Shown: positions 1-9,554, numbered from the stretch's first letter. The stretch is DNA of 64,000 nt from Lacticaseibacillus brantae DSM 23927 (GCF_001436115.1 NZ_AYZQ01000001.1:372001-436000), one strand, 5' to 3'. The notes: generated by a model not told the origin, from the sequence alone. Program-made: numbers and translations.

Positions 1-814
1 ATTCAGACGCCAGTTCCACGTCGCGATTAACTGGTGCGGGATGCATGATGATGGCCTGCGGTTGAAGCTGCTTAGCCCGTTCAAGTGTCACCCCATAGGT
101 TTGGTGGTAGTCCGTGGCAGTGAACGCTGCTCGCGTTGTGGCATCAAGCCGCTCGAGTTGAACCCGGAGTAACATCAACACGTCCACTTGTGGCATCAGG
201 TCATCAATTTCGACATAGGGCCCAGCTTGAGCAAAATCCTCTGTATACCACGCTCGCGGCCCAGAAAACATGACCGTGGCGCCAAGTTGTTTCAGAAGCG
301 TCATGTCAGAGCGCGCGACTCGGGAATGGGCTAAGTCGCCAACAATGCCGACTTTTAGGCCAGTAAAATGACCAAAGTGTTCATGAATGGTCATGAGGTC
401 AAGCATCATTTGTGAAGGATGTTGGCCAGCACCATCGCCAGCATTAAGGATGGCCGTGCTGCTGGCGTCCAATAATGGTCGGTAGTAATCGGATTGGGGA
501 TGGCGGATCACCGCCAGATTCACCCCGATGGCACTGAGCGTTTTAATTGTGTCACTGAGCGTTTCACCCTTGCTGACGGAACTATGGGTTGGGTCGAAAC
601 TAATGACGGAAAGACCAAGTTTACTCTCGGCCATTTCAAAACTGGTGTGAGTGCGGGTGCTATTTTCAAAGAAAAGATTACTGACATAAATTGGGTTGGC
701 GAATTGACGACTTTCGCCGTGTTTAAACGCTTCTGCCCGTTCAATTAACGTCAGAGCATCTGTTGGGGTCACTTGGTCTGCGCTGACGAAGTGCTTAAAG
801 GTCAACACTGTCAT
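1..814 (-). CDS. pyrB: Aspartate carbamoyltransferase catalytic subunit, partial (C-terminus beyond window)
   Basis: Catalyses carbamoyl phosphate plus aspartate to carbamoylaspartate, the committed step of de novo pyrimidine synthesis in the cytoplasm. The translation [13 protein letters not shown] begins at the ATG at 814. It carries the carbamoyl-phosphate loop [13 protein letters not shown] and the motif [12 protein letters not shown] close to the left window edge. About 271 of the usual ~310 residues are present, so the last ~40 lie outside. The start lies inside the end of pyrP (20-base overlap), so the gene is co-transcribed and probably translationally coupled in the order pyrR-pyrP-pyrB. 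It should fall under the PyrR attenuator upstream of pyrR, since no second attenuator fits in the overlapping junction. Identification is secure. Confidence 0.95.
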   Translation of the reverse strand, partial: MTVLTFKHFVSADQVTPTDALTLIERAEAFKHGESRQFANPIYVSNLFFENSTRTHTSFEMAESKLGLSVISFDPTHSSVSKGETLSDTIKTLSAIGVNLAVIRHPQSDYYRPLLDASSTAILNAGDGAGQHPSQMMLDLMTIHEHFGHFTGLKVGIVGDLAHSRVARSDMTLLKQLGATVMFSGPRAWYTEDFAQAGPYVEIDDLMPQVDVLMLLRVQLERLDATTRAAFTATDYHQTYGVTLERAKQLQPQAIIMHPAPVNRDVELASE

Positions 815-2111
815 CCCCTTCATTGGCAGCTTTCTTTGGCAAGATGAAGTTCAACGCAATCCCAATGACCGTGGCTAAGGCAATCCCGGAGAAGTTGTGG
901 CCAGCAAATTGTAAGCTGGCGTTCCCGATACCAATCACCAGAATTGTTGAAGCAATCATCAGGTTACGTTTTTGGTCAAAATCAATCTTGTTATCAATGA
1001 GAACGCGCAGCCCATTTGAGGCAATCACCCCAAAGAGCAAGAAGCTAATCCCACCGATGACGGGACTTGGAATGGTGTGAATCAAAGCGCTCAGTTTACC
1101 GACAAAGGCGAAGATGATGGCGAAGAACGCTGCCCCACCCAAAACATAAACCGAATGCACCTTCGTCATCGCGAGCACCCCAATATTCTCACCATAACTG
1201 GTAATTGGTGGCCCGCCGACGAACCCAGCAATAATTGATGCGGTCCCATCCCCGGCTAAGGTGTGGTTAAGGCCAGGGTCTTTGAAGAAGTTCCGGTTGG
1301 TCAATTTGTCTAAGACCATGATATGGCCCATGTGTTCAGTCATCGTGACAAAAGCAATGGGAGCCATGGATAAGATGGCACCCCAGTAGATACCAGGCTT
1401 GTAGGTCAAGAACGGGATTTGGAAGTGTGGCAATTCAAACCAATTGGCAGCCATCACTGGGGCAAAATCCACAATGCCAAACAGCATCGCCACAATGTAC
1501 CCGGTCACAATCCCCAGTAAAATCGGCAAGAGACTGATAAAGTTCTTCAAGTACATGTTATAGATAATTGTTGCGGCCAAGGTAATCATCGCCACTGCGA
1601 AGTAGCGCAAATCATACACGCTTGTGGTGGCACTAACGGTCCGCATGGTCGCATCTGTCGCGGCTGTCCCAGCAAGGCTTAAGCCAATGACCATCACAAT
1701 TGGGCCAACGACAATCGGAGGTAATGCTTTGTCAATCCACGCTGAGCCCGCAAAGTTTACAATCAGGGCAACAATCAGGTACACGACCCCAACCGCGATG
1801 GTTCCCTGAGCGATTGCGGGGTAGCCCGCGCCCTTCATCAAGGCTTGCATGACGGTGATAAATGAGAAGCTCGAGCCCATGTACGCAGGAATTTTGCCGC
1901 GAGTAATCAAGATATACATTAAGGTGCCGACCCCACTGGAGAACAGGGCGATCGCTGGATCCAAACCGACTAAGATTGGCACTAACACGGTTGAGCCAAA
2001 CATGGCGAATAAGTGCTGAATGGATAAGCCGACCCATTGGCCGAACTTAGGCTTGTCACCGATGTCGAGCACGGCTGCATCGTTATGATATGGTTGTTGT
2101 TTGTCTGTCAT
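795..2111 (-). CDS. pyrP: Uracil permease (UraA/PyrP, nucleobase:cation symporter family)
   Basis: Membrane uracil importer of the NCS2 family, 438 residues, about the usual family length. The N-terminal region has the typical pattern [18 protein letters not shown], and the later [23 protein letters not shown] stretch matches the family's substrate-site region (the glutamate of this loop is visible). About a dozen hydrophobic segments are spread along the chain. I chose the ATG at 2111 because GGAGG lies 7 bases upstream and the pyrR stop is one base away; the frame stays open for 60 more codons upstream, but that part overlaps pyrR and lacks membrane-like sequence. It is the second gene of the pyrimidine operon and lets the cell salvage uracil under the same PyrR control. 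Confidence 0.95.
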   Translation of the reverse strand: MTDKQQPYHNDAAVLDIGDKPKFGQWVGLSIQHLFAMFGSTVLVPILVGLDPAIALFSSGVGTLMYILITRGKIPAYMGSSFSFITVMQALMKGAGYPAIAQGTIAVGVVYLIVALIVNFAGSAWIDKALPPIVVGPIVMVIGLSLAGTAATDATMRTVSATTSVYDLRYFAVAMITLAATIIYNMYLKNFISLLPILLGIVTGYIVAMLFGIVDFAPVMAANWFELPHFQIPFLTYKPGIYWGAILSMAPIAFVTMTEHMGHIMVLDKLTNRNFFKDPGLNHTLAGDGTASIIAGFVGGPPITSYGENIGVLAMTKVHSVYVLGGAAFFAIIFAFVGKLSALIHTIPSPVIGGISFLLFGVIASNGLRVLIDNKIDFDQKRNLMIASTILVIGIGNASLQFAGHNFSGIALATVIGIALNFILPKKAANEGDDSVDL

Positions 2112-2112
2112 C

Positions 2113-2795
<683 letters not shown>

Positions 2796-2819
2796 AAAGG
2801 AACTTATTTGATTGGTTTA

Positions 2820-2848
2820 ACCTTACCGAAGATTATGGGTCGTGTCAA
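2820..2848 (-). promoter_or_regulatory. Candidate sigma-A promoter of the pyr operon inside the 3' end of rluD
   Basis: A perfect -35 TTGACA (2843-2848), a 17-base spacer and a -10 TAAGGT (2820-2825) read leftwards, ending on the rluD stop codon. Transcription would start near 2813, just ahead of the PyrR-binding hairpin, which is the position needed. The -10 is only a partial match. Confidence 0.5.
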
Positions 2849-3695
2849 TGCCACGACGCAGTTTTTCTAGGGTGGCTTCAAAAATCGGTGGCAGTGGCGC
2901 TTCAAAAATCATTAATTTACCCGTGGTGGGATGCACGAACCCGAGCTTGGCGGCATGGAGAAACTGGCCTTCACCAATTAGGGTTTTTTTCGGGCCATAG
3001 ACGGGATCCCCGGCAATTGGGTGATGAATATAGGCCATGTGAACTCGAATCTGGTGCGTGCGCCCGGTTTCGAGAATGCATTTAACCAAGGTAAACCGTT
3101 CAAACCGTTCAATTACTTCATAGTTGGTAACAGCATGGCGGCCACCGACAACGACGGCCTGTTTCTTACGATTTTTGGGATCGCGAGCTAAAGGAGCATC
3201 AATTCGGCCGTGATCTTCATTAAACGTCCCGTGCACCAGCGCTAAATACTCTCGAATAGAGGACTTGGCTTTCAACTGAGCCGATAGACTTGCTTGGGCG
3301 GTATCGGTCTTTGCAACCATCAACAACCCACTGGTGTCCTTATCAATTCGATGGACGATCCCAGGCCGAATGACATCGTTAATTGCTGCCAGTTGACTGT
3401 GGTATAACAAGCCATTAACCAAGGTGCCCTGCGCATGCCCCGGAGCCGGATGAACAACCATGCCTTGCGGTTTATTGACCACAATGACTTGATCGTCTTC
3501 ATAGACAATATCGAGCGGAATATCTTCAGGAATGGCGTCAAGCGGTTCTGGTTCTGGTGGAGTCACGCTGATTCTATCCCCTACCTGGACTTGATAGTTT
3601 GGTTTGACTTGCTGTTGATTGACCAAAATCGCCCCACTCTTAATCCAATTTTGGGCTTGGCTACGTGAAATCGCTGAATCGAGCTGACTGGCCAC
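2823..3695 (-). CDS. rluD: 23S rRNA pseudouridine synthase, RluD/RluA family (start uncertain)
   Basis: Converts uridines of large-subunit rRNA to pseudouridine. An N-terminal S4-like RNA-binding segment (SRSQAQNWIKSG) is followed by the catalytic domain with the motif GIVHRIDKDTSGLLMVAK, whose aspartate is the catalytic residue, and by GRTHQIRVHMAYIHHPIAGD near the end. The coordinates use a GTG at 3695, but this start has no ribosome-binding site and cuts into the S4 domain. The frame continues upstream for 15 family-like codons (TEYTITDQNGRIDK) over the end of lspA without any ATG, GTG or TTG; a GGAAAGGG lies upstream of a CTC codon at 3740. The gene follows lspA and its 3' end holds the pyr promoter. 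Confidence 0.9.
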   Translation of the reverse strand: MASQLDSAISRSQAQNWIKSGAILVNQQQVKPNYQVQVGDRISVTPPEPEPLDAIPEDIPLDIVYEDDQVIVVNKPQGMVVHPAPGHAQGTLVNGLLYHSQLAAINDVIRPGIVHRIDKDTSGLLMVAKTDTAQASLSAQLKAKSSIREYLALVHGTFNEDHGRIDAPLARDPKNRKKQAVVVGGRHAVTNYEVIERFERFTLVKCILETGRTHQIRVHMAYIHHPIAGDPVYGPKKTLIGEGQFLHAAKLGFVHPTTGKLMIFEAPLPPIFEATLEKLRRGIDTTHNLR

Positions 3696-3721
3696 CTTAT
3701 CGATGCGGCCATTTTGATCGG

Positions 3722-4189
3722 TTATTGTGTATTCCGTGAGTGTTCGCCCTTTCCATCAAAGAATAAAACATAAATTAAAACGAAAATGACCCCAAAGGTT
3801 AGCGCCATATCGGCAACGTTGAAAATGGCAAAATTAACAAAGTCTAGTTGGAACATATCAGTCACGTATTGAAACCGCAGTCGATCAATGAAATTGCCAA
3901 TCGTACCGGCAAAAATCAAGACCAATCCAAACCGGTACCACTGACTCTTGCGACTGTCTTTCCATAAGAACGCCACAACCGCCAAAGCAACAATGGTCAC
4001 AATGTAAAAGAACCATTGCTTCCCTTCAAGCATGGAGTAAGCCGCACCAGAGTTTTGAATGTGAGTCAGACTTAGCACATGTGGAATAAAAACTTGGCTT
4101 TCATTTAATGGGATATTGGCGACAACCCACGCTTTCACTAGTTGATCCGCAGCAATGATAGCTAGGGCGATCAGAGTATAAATAATCAC
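3722..4189 (-). CDS. lspA: Lipoprotein signal peptidase (signal peptidase II)
   Basis: Membrane aspartyl protease that removes signal peptides from lipidated prolipoproteins. The 155 residues show four hydrophobic segments. The two catalytic aspartates fit D111 (VTDMF) and D127 (FNVADMAL), with the conserved GNFIDR just before them and NSGAAYS near residue 46. The start is a GTG at 4189; a nearby ATG at 4196 is out of frame. The gene sits between fhs and rluD, the common lspA-rluD-pyr order of lactobacilli. A perfect hairpin occupies the bases just upstream of its ribosome-binding region. Its stop codon overlaps the probable upstream extension of rluD. Confidence 0.96.
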   Translation of the reverse strand: MIIYTLIALAIIAADQLVKAWVVANIPLNESQVFIPHVLSLTHIQNSGAAYSMLEGKQWFFYIVTIVALAVVAFLWKDSRKSQWYRFGLVLIFAGTIGNFIDRLRFQYVTDMFQLDFVNFAIFNVADMALTFGVIFVLIYVLFFDGKGEHSRNTQ

Positions 4190-4199
4190 GATTCATCCG

Positions 4200-4219
4200 C
4201 TTTAGGCCAATGCCTAAAG
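4200..4219 (-). other. Perfect 8-bp hairpin between fhs and lspA
   Basis: CTTTAGGC and GCCTAAAG pair perfectly around a four-base loop, 11-30 bases before the lspA GTG. There is no U-run on either side, so it does not look like a standard terminator. It may influence lspA translation or mRNA processing; function unknown. Confidence 0.5.
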
Positions 4220-4235
4220 ACTTCCTTTCATCAAG

Positions 4236-5909
4236 TTAGAATAGTCCGGAAATTTTGCCCGTTGCATCGACGTCCATGTCTAAGGCGGCTGGGTGCTTAG
4301 GTAACCCTGGCATGGTCAGCACATTCCCAGTCATGACCACAAGGAAACCAGCCCCTAACTTAGGGATGACATCACGCACATGGACCGTAAAGCCGGTTGG
4401 AGCGCCCAAAGCTTTGGCATCATCAGACAACGAATACTGCGTCTTGGCAATGCAGACTGGTAAATGATCCCAGCGATTATCAGCAATCAATTTCAGTGAT
4501 TGAAGCGCCTTTGCATCGTAAGCCACGTCGGCGCCACCATAAATTTTCCGCACGATGGTCGCAATTTTACTTTCGGCACTGGCATCGGCTGCCATTAATG
4601 GTGTGAAGTGACTGGGCTCGTTCAGACTCGCTAAGACGGCATCGGCGAGGTCTAAACCACCAGCACCCCCATCGGCCCAGACTGTGGCCGTCACAGCAGT
4701 CACCTTCAATTTGGCACACGCCTCAATCAAGAACTGTAACTCGGCATCGGTATCACTGGTGAACCGATTCAGGGCAACCACAACTGGCACGCCATATTGT
4801 TGCATGTTCTGAATGTGGCGCTTCAAATTGGCAAAGCCTTTAGCTAGCGCGTCAAGATTCTCAGTTTGTAGTTCATTCAGCGCACTGCCACCATTGTATT
4901 TCAAGGCGCGGGCCGTCGCGACAATGACGATGCTGTCAGGCGTTTTGCCAAGAACTGGCGTTTTGATGTCGAGGAATTTCTCTCCCCCAAGGTCGGCGCC
5001 AAATCCTGCCTCGGTAATCGCGATGTCGCCCAGTTGCAGGGCGGTCCGGGTGGCAAGCACGGAATTGCACCCATGGGCAATATTGGCAAATGGGCCACCG
5101 TGAATGAAAGCAGGGGTGTGTTCGAGCGTTTGCACCAAGTTCGGCTTAATCGCGTCTCGCAACAACATGGTGATAGCTCCCGTGACTTCCAAGTCGGCGA
5201 CGGTGACGGGTTGTTTGTCATAAGTATAGCCAACCACAATTCGGCTGATCCGGATTTTTAAGTCAGCCAGGTCTTCAGCTAAACACAAGACGGCCATTAA
5301 TTCGCTGGCCACTGTGATATCAAAGCCAGTTTCTCGGGGTACACCTGACAACGGCCCGCCTAAACCAATCACAGTATTGCGCAGCGCCCGATCGTTAATA
5401 TCTAACGCGCGTTTCCAAAGAATACGTCTGGGATCGAGGTTCAACGCGTTACCTTGTTGCAGGTGGTTATCAATCAGGGCAGCCAGGGTGTCCACTGCTG
5501 AAGTGAGGGCATGCATGTCCCCGGTGAAATGAAGATTAATATCCTCCATTGGTACGACCTGGGCGTAACCACCACCAGTGGCGCCGCCTTTCATCCCCAT
5601 GACAGGCCCTAAACTAGGTTCTCGAAGCGCGATAATGGCGTTTTGCCCGCGTTGGCGCAAGGCGTCCCCAAGGCCAACGGTGACGGTAGATTTCCCCTCC
5701 CCGGCCGGCGTGGGATTAATCGACGTCACGAGAACCAATTTACCAAAGGGACGATCTTTGAGTCGGTTGAGCGCCTCAAAACTGATTTTGGCTTTGCTTT
5801 TGCCGTATTGTTCTAAGTCATCTGCTGCCAGCCCCATGGTGGCCGCAATTTCAGTGATTGGCTTCATTTGATTGGCTTCATTTGCTTGTGCAATTTCAAT
5901 ATCAGACAT
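4236..5909 (-). CDS. fhs: Formate-tetrahydrofolate ligase
   Basis: Makes 10-formyltetrahydrofolate from formate, ATP and THF, feeding purine synthesis and initiator tRNA formylation. The 557 residues match the family length. The nucleotide-binding loop [18 protein letters not shown] lies near residue 67, and [20 protein letters not shown] follows about 40 residues later. The start at 5909 has AGGAGG at good distance and overlaps the last codons of the upstream ebsA-like gene by 8 bases, so both are probably transcribed together. Secure assignment. Confidence 0.97.
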   Translation of the reverse strand: MSDIEIAQANEANQMKPITEIAATMGLAADDLEQYGKSKAKISFEALNRLKDRPFGKLVLVTSINPTPAGEGKSTVTVGLGDALRQRGQNAIIALREPSLGPVMGMKGGATGGGYAQVVPMEDINLHFTGDMHALTSAVDTLAALIDNHLQQGNALNLDPRRILWKRALDINDRALRNTVIGLGGPLSGVPRETGFDITVASELMAVLCLAEDLADLKIRISRIVVGYTYDKQPVTVADLEVTGAITMLLRDAIKPNLVQTLEHTPAFIHGGPFANIAHGCNSVLATRTALQLGDIAITEAGFGADLGGEKFLDIKTPVLGKTPDSIVIVATARALKYNGGSALNELQTENLDALAKGFANLKRHIQNMQQYGVPVVVALNRFTSDTDAELQFLIEACAKLKVTAVTATVWADGGAGGLDLADAVLASLNEPSHFTPLMAADASAESKIATIVRKIYGGADVAYDAKALQSLKLIADNRWDHLPVCIAKTQYSLSDDAKALGAPTGFTVHVRDVIPKLGAGFLVVMTGNVLTMPGLPKHPAALDMDVDATGKISGLF

Positions 5910-6312
5910 GCTTAATTTCCTCCTTTTTTAGCGAGACCCGTTGTTCTAACTCAGCTACAATCGCTTGATACCGCCAGAACGCTGTAAAACTAACCGGGCC
6001 ATAGGGACTGGTTTCAAGGGTGATTTGGTGATGTTGGACTGAAAAGTTTTCAATACTTTGATAAGTGATTGTTAAGGTATTGCTCGGTAAGAATTTATGT
6101 AAGGTCAGGCCGTTGGCATCAAAAGTTAAGCGATAGCGCCACTTTTGGCTGATTGCAATCACAAGCGTTACAATAAGAACGATTAACGCTAACCAGGAGA
6201 AGCTTAAAACCTCTTCTTGAATGATAATTGCCAGACTGATGCCTGTGATGATACTACCCCAGAAGATGCAAAAGGCATACCAACTTGGCTGATACGCAAA
6301 GCGTTTACTCAT
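5902..6312 (-). CDS. ebsA: EbsA-like small membrane protein
   Basis: A 136-residue protein with two hydrophobic segments near the N-terminus (about residues 13-31 and 37-55) and a soluble C-terminal part of beta-strand-like character resembling a small PH-like domain. It resembles the EbsA family of enterococci and lactobacilli, first linked to expression of pheromone-binding surface functions; the molecular role is not established. An EbsA-like gene next to an RNase H-like gene is familiar from related bacteria, which supports the call. Its stop overlaps the fhs start by 8 bases. Family placement is from memory of sequence and context, so moderate certainty. Confidence 0.6.
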   Translation of the reverse strand: MSKRFAYQPSWYAFCIFWGSIITGISLAIIIQEEVLSFSWLALIVLIVTLVIAISQKWRYRLTFDANGLTLHKFLPSNTLTITYQSIENFSVQHHQITLETSPYGPVSFTAFWRYQAIVAELEQRVSLKKEEIKHV

Positions 6313-6336
6313 TTCAACACATCCTTAGGAGAAATT

Positions 6337-6741
6337 ATGCTTAAACTATACACAGATGCAGCAACAAAAGGCAACCCGGGGTTCAGTGGTGCCGGCGTGC
6401 TAATCGTCAATCAGGGCCAGCAAATTCAGCAGCATTACCCACTGGGGGTGATGTCTAATCACGAGGCCGAATTTGAAGCCGCCATTTTAGGATTTAGTTA
6501 TTTGATCGACAAGCAGTTAACCACCGACCTCGTGAGTTATACCAGTGATTCAAAATTGGTCATCGATGCCTTAGACAAGCGCTATGCCAAACATTACCCA
6601 GATCTAATTCAGCGCTTGTTAGCTGTAGTTGACCAAGTCCCGAACGTCATTTGGCAGTGGCAAGCTGACGCGAATCATCATGGGGCTCATTCATTAGCAC
6701 AACAAGGCTTGGCTGAATCACTTGCCAGCTTGAACCAATAA
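6337..6741 (+). CDS. Ribonuclease HI family protein
   Basis: Predicted RNase H-fold nuclease of 134 residues acting on RNA in RNA-DNA hybrids. Acidic residues of the fold are visible: D7 in YTDAATKGNPG, E45 in NHEAEFEA and D72 in YTSDSKLV. At the fourth position, where many RNases H have Asp, this protein has His119 (GAHSLAQQ); substitutions here are tolerated in characterised enzymes, but activity is not assured. The ATG at 6337 is preceded by TTAGGAGAAATT. The gene is divergent from ebsA and ends at a perfect bidirectional terminator. Related proteins are often annotated rnhA. Confidence 0.85.
   Translation: MLKLYTDAATKGNPGFSGAGVLIVNQGQQIQQHYPLGVMSNHEAEFEAAILGFSYLIDKQLTTDLVSYTSDSKLVIDALDKRYAKHYPDLIQRLLAVVDQVPNVIWQWQADANHHGAHSLAQQGLAESLASLNQ
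6345..6374 (-). promoter_or_regulatory. Candidate promoter for ebsA-fhs-lspA-rluD, within the divergent RNase H gene
   Basis: TTGCCT (6369-6374), an 18-base spacer and TATAGT (6345-6350) read leftwards. Only 24 bases separate the ebsA and RNase H start codons, so the ebsA promoter has to lie inside the neighbouring coding sequence, as seen here. Not supported beyond the hexamers. Confidence 0.35.
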
Positions 6742-6780
6742 AATAATCCCAGTATCTGAAAAACAGATACTGGGATTATT
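6742..6780. terminator. Bidirectional intrinsic terminator between RNase H gene and nitroreductase gene
   Basis: A perfect 17-bp stem (AATAATCCCAGTATCTG and its complement) with a five-base loop, A-rich on one side and T-rich on the other. It lies between two convergent genes and should serve both. Confidence 0.9.
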
Positions 6781-6801
6781 TTACCCTAAATGGGGTTTAA
6801 A

Positions 6802-7404
6802 TTACTTTAAAACCTTAAACTGTTGATTGCGATCCATATAGTCCTTCTCGCCGGCTGGTCCTTCGATAGAACCAAATGGCATTTGGGCCCGGAGCATCCA
6901 GTTGCTTGGCAAGTCAAAAGCGTCAGCGACTAATTCATCAATAATTGGGTTGTAGTGCTGCAAGCTAGCACCAATTTTATTGTTGGCCAAGCTGACCCAA
7001 ACATTGTTCTGGGCAATCCCCTGACCTTGTTCCGCCCAGGTGGCGAAATTATCAGCATACAGTGGGAAGTCATTTTCTAATTGGTGGACAACAGCCATAT
7101 CAGTCAGGTACAAGATGGTCCCGTAACCTGCCTTGAAACTATTAATCTTCCGCAGCGTGTTTTCATAAGCAGCTTCAGTTGGCACTTCGCTCTTTAAACG
7201 CTTAGCCACGATGTCCCATAATTGGTCGTGCTTGTCACCAAATAAGAAGACAGCCCGGACGGTTTGGGAATTAAAAGCTGTTGGGGATGCTTGAATCGCA
7301 TCTTCAGCTAGCTTGACGATGGCGTCATCGTCGACGGTCAGATTTTTGCCGGGGGCATAAATGGAGCGCCGTTGGTTGAGCAAGTCTAAGAGTTCATTGT
7401 TCAA
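6802..7404 (-). CDS. Nitroreductase family flavoprotein
   Basis: FMN-dependent NAD(P)H oxidoreductase of the nitroreductase fold, 200 residues, predicted cytoplasmic; the natural substrate is unknown. The opening LLNQRRSIYAPG is the usual FMN-phosphate-binding arginine motif, followed by SPTAFNSQTVR and, later, NNVWVSLANNKIGASLQHYNP and the C-terminal MPFGS motif. I favour the TTG at 7404 because AAAAGGTGG lies 8 bases upstream and a candidate promoter at 7442-7469 would start transcription downstream of the alternative TTG at 7443. Monocistronic between a terminator and the divergent cls promoter. Confidence 0.88.
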   Translation of the reverse strand: MNNELLDLLNQRRSIYAPGKNLTVDDDAIVKLAEDAIQASPTAFNSQTVRAVFLFGDKHDQLWDIVAKRLKSEVPTEAAYENTLRKINSFKAGYGTILYLTDMAVVHQLENDFPLYADNFATWAEQGQGIAQNNVWVSLANNKIGASLQHYNPIIDELVADAFDLPSNWMLRAQMPFGSIEGPAGEKDYMDRNQQFKVLK

Positions 7405-7441
7405 GATAAATTCCACCTTTTCAGAAATTTGGTACTCAAAC

Positions 7442-7469
7442 AATATATCAACTAACTTTTAATAAGTAA
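7442..7469 (-). promoter_or_regulatory. Candidate promoter of the nitroreductase gene
   Basis: TTACTT (7464-7469), 16-base spacer, TATATT (7442-7447), reading leftwards. Moderate match. Its position helps to choose the downstream TTG start. Confidence 0.35.
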
Positions 7470-7491
7470 AGCCCCAAAACCGGTGAAAATC

Positions 7492-7520
7492 GTGACACTG
7501 ACTTATTCATTCGGTAGAAT
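7492..7520 (+). promoter_or_regulatory. Candidate promoter of cls
   Basis: GTGACA (7492-7497), 17-base spacer, TAGAAT (7515-7520), 18 bases before the cls start codon. The predicted RNA would have a very short leader holding only the ribosome-binding site. Confidence 0.45.
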
Positions 7521-7538
7521 AAGGCGAGGAGATAAAAC

Positions 7539-8993
7539 ATGTCAACAATATTCTGGGTCATTCTAGTGCTATTAATTGTTAACACGGTGGGTGCAATTTT
7601 CACCGTGCTGCGCGAAGTGCGCGATATCTCAACCACCTGGGCCTGGCTGCTCGTGCTGATTCTGCTGCCGGTGATTGGGTTTGGCATCTATTTGTTTGCC
7701 GGCCGAGGGTTGTCAGCCAAGAAGATTCGCTTAATTCAAGGCCAATATAGCGACGGGATTGGTAATTTCCTTGGGCTGCAAAAACGTGAAAACGCCAGGA
7801 ATCATTTACTGCCAGAGGCCGATTTGGGTGCGACAAGCAAGGAAATGATTAACCTCTTTTTAAATAGTGATCAGGCCCCTGTCTTGAGCCATAACCAAGT
7901 GCATATCTATACCGACGGTGAACAGAAATTTGCGGCTCTTTTCCGCGATATTGATGCGGCTAAAGCCTACATCTACATTGAGTACTACACCATCTACAAT
8001 GATAAGTTGGGTAATGAATTGCAGCGTCACTTGATGCAAAAAGCCAAAGAAGGCGTTGAAATCAAGGTACTCTACGATGCTTGGGGCTCGCTTGGAGCGA
8101 CAACCAAGTGGTGGAAGCAGTTGACCGATTTGGGCGCACAGGTTGAAACCTATTTCAGCTCACGGCACTTGTTCACCGACTTTCGACTTAATTATCGCGA
8201 CCATCGAAAGGTTGTGGTTATCGATGATGCGATTAGTTACATGGGCGGGTTTAATGTCGGCGATCAATATGTGTCCCGGGACCCTAAATTTGGGTACTGG
8301 CGCGATACGCATCTGCGGATCATTGGGGACACAGTCCAGGCATTGAAGATTCGGTTTATCATGGATTGGAACGCAACGGTTGCCACGCAACGCCAACTCC
8401 CCTACCATGTGGCCTTGCCTGAACAGCGGACGAGCTGGGCCCACGAAACGCCAGTCCAAGTGGTGGCATCCGGTCCAGACAGCACCAAGCAGCAGATTAA
8501 GATGGGTTACGCCAAGATGATTGCCAGTGCAACCGAGTCAATCTGGATCCAATCCCCGTATTTGGTGCCAGATGATACGGTGTTTGATGCGTTGGTCTCG
8601 GCCGCTTTGGCCGGAATTGACGTTCGCGTCATGATTCCAGATATGCCAGATCATCCCTTCATTTATCGGGCCACCCAATACTATGCGAATGCCCTGACTA
8701 GAGCTGGTGTCAAAGTGTATCATTACCAAAATGGGTTCCTGCATGCTAAGACCGTCATTGTCGACGGCAAAATTGCATCAGTGGGTTCGGCTAATTTCGA
8801 TATTCGCAGTTTTAAACTGAATTTTGAAATCGTGGCCTTCATGTATGATCGAAAAATTGCACAGCAACTTCAAGCAATTTATACCAGTGATTTGGCCCAT
8901 TCCTACCTGTTAACTGATGAAATGATTCGAAAGCAATCACGCTGGCTAACGTTTAAGCAGCAGTTTTCCCGCCTACTGTCGCCAATTTTGTGA
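7539..8993 (+). CDS. cls: Cardiolipin synthase (phospholipase D family)
   Basis: Condenses two phosphatidylglycerol molecules to cardiolipin and glycerol at the cytoplasmic membrane. The 484 residues contain two N-terminal membrane segments (about 2-22 and 34-53), a short linker and two phospholipase D HKD motifs, HRKVVVIDD from about residue 222 and HAKTVIVDG from about residue 402. These are the catalytic histidine-lysine-aspartate sets. GAGGAG precedes the ATG at 7539. The gene is alone, with a promoter directly in front and a shared terminator downstream. Confidence 0.96.
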   Translation: MSTIFWVILVLLIVNTVGAIFTVLREVRDISTTWAWLLVLILLPVIGFGIYLFAGRGLSAKKIRLIQGQYSDGIGNFLGLQKRENARNHLLPEADLGATSKEMINLFLNSDQAPVLSHNQVHIYTDGEQKFAALFRDIDAAKAYIYIEYYTIYNDKLGNELQRHLMQKAKEGVEIKVLYDAWGSLGATTKWWKQLTDLGAQVETYFSSRHLFTDFRLNYRDHRKVVVIDDAISYMGGFNVGDQYVSRDPKFGYWRDTHLRIIGDTVQALKIRFIMDWNATVATQRQLPYHVALPEQRTSWAHETPVQVVASGPDSTKQQIKMGYAKMIASATESIWIQSPYLVPDDTVFDALVSAALAGIDVRVMIPDMPDHPFIYRATQYYANALTRAGVKVYHYQNGFLHAKTVIVDGKIASVGSANFDIRSFKLNFEIVAFMYDRKIAQQLQAIYTSDLAHSYLLTDEMIRKQSRWLTFKQQFSRLLSPIL

Positions 8994-9047
8994 CAACTTA
9001 GAAAAAAGAAGTTGTGACAAAAGGGGCTATGAGAATGAGGATTAACA

Positions 9048-9089
9048 GGGATTAAGATCAATCCCGAACTTAGGATTTGAATCAATCCT
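9048..9089. repeat. Two tandem imperfect dyads in the convergent gap after cls
   Basis: Two 18-base dyads, GGGATT-N6-AATCCC (9048-9065) and AGGATT-N6-AATCCT (9072-9089), lie 24 bases apart and agree at 13 of 18 positions. They could be protein-binding sites or simply hairpins. Nothing else is recognisable between cls and the terminator at 9160. Confidence 0.4.
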
Positions 9090-9159
9090 ATAACGTGTTC
9101 AAACTCGCAACAACCTACGCCAAACTTTTTGGAACACGATTAATCAATCAGGTCCGTAA

Positions 9160-9208
9160 AAAAATAGGCTGTGACACCCCCCGAAGGGTTATGTCACAGC
9201 CTCTTTTT
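9160..9208. terminator. Bidirectional terminator between cls and the small gene at 9212
   Basis: Stem GGCTGTGACA / TGTCACAGCC with a 16-base interior that can pair further, flanked by A-rich sequence on the left and CTCTTTTT on the right. Serves convergent transcripts. Confidence 0.85.
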
Positions 9209-9211
9209 GAC

Positions 9212-9538
9212 TTATTTTTGCCAGTTATCGAAATCTTTTTGATGTCGATCGAGATAATGTAAAGCCTCAGTCATCAGGGCATCGATTTCTCCCTCAAGTT
9301 CTGCGCCTGAAAGGCCATACTCATCGATTAAATAACCCGACGCCACCGCTTTATACTCACGCTGGGCGATGCCATTGTCATTAAGCAAGGCATCAAGGCC
9401 CGCAATTCCAGAGGCCGTAGCGGCCACAACTTGTTGCGCAACATCTGTGCCCGCAGGCAAGTGGCTTGCGGCATTCATCATCAAAGAGTCATTCATATCA
9501 ATAATGGCTTGGGTATCTTTGTTCCGATCGTGCTTCAT
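9212..9538 (-). CDS. Hypothetical protein, 108 residues
   Basis: I do not recognise a family. The predicted protein starts MKHDRNKDTQAIIDMND, has an alanine-rich helical centre (AQQVVAATASGIAGLDALL) and an acidic, helix-prone C-terminal half ending KDFDNWQK. No signal peptide, membrane segment or cysteines are seen, so it is probably cytoplasmic. GAGGTGATTGAA precedes the ATG at 9538. It begins 16 bases after the stop of the Mga-like regulator gene and is probably in the same transcript, ending at the terminator at 9160-9208. The upstream extension of the frame lies inside the regulator gene and is not counted. Confidence 0.75.
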   Translation of the reverse strand: MKHDRNKDTQAIIDMNDSLMMNAASHLPAGTDVAQQVVAATASGIAGLDALLNDNGIAQREYKAVASGYLIDEYGLSGAELEGEIDALMTEALHYLDRHQKDFDNWQK

Positions 9539-9554
9539 TTCAATCACCTCATAT

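Noticed and set aside
9077-9262. Possible small protein in the gap after cls
   Set aside because: The frame runs through the terminator and into the opposite gene, and no ribosome-binding site precedes it.
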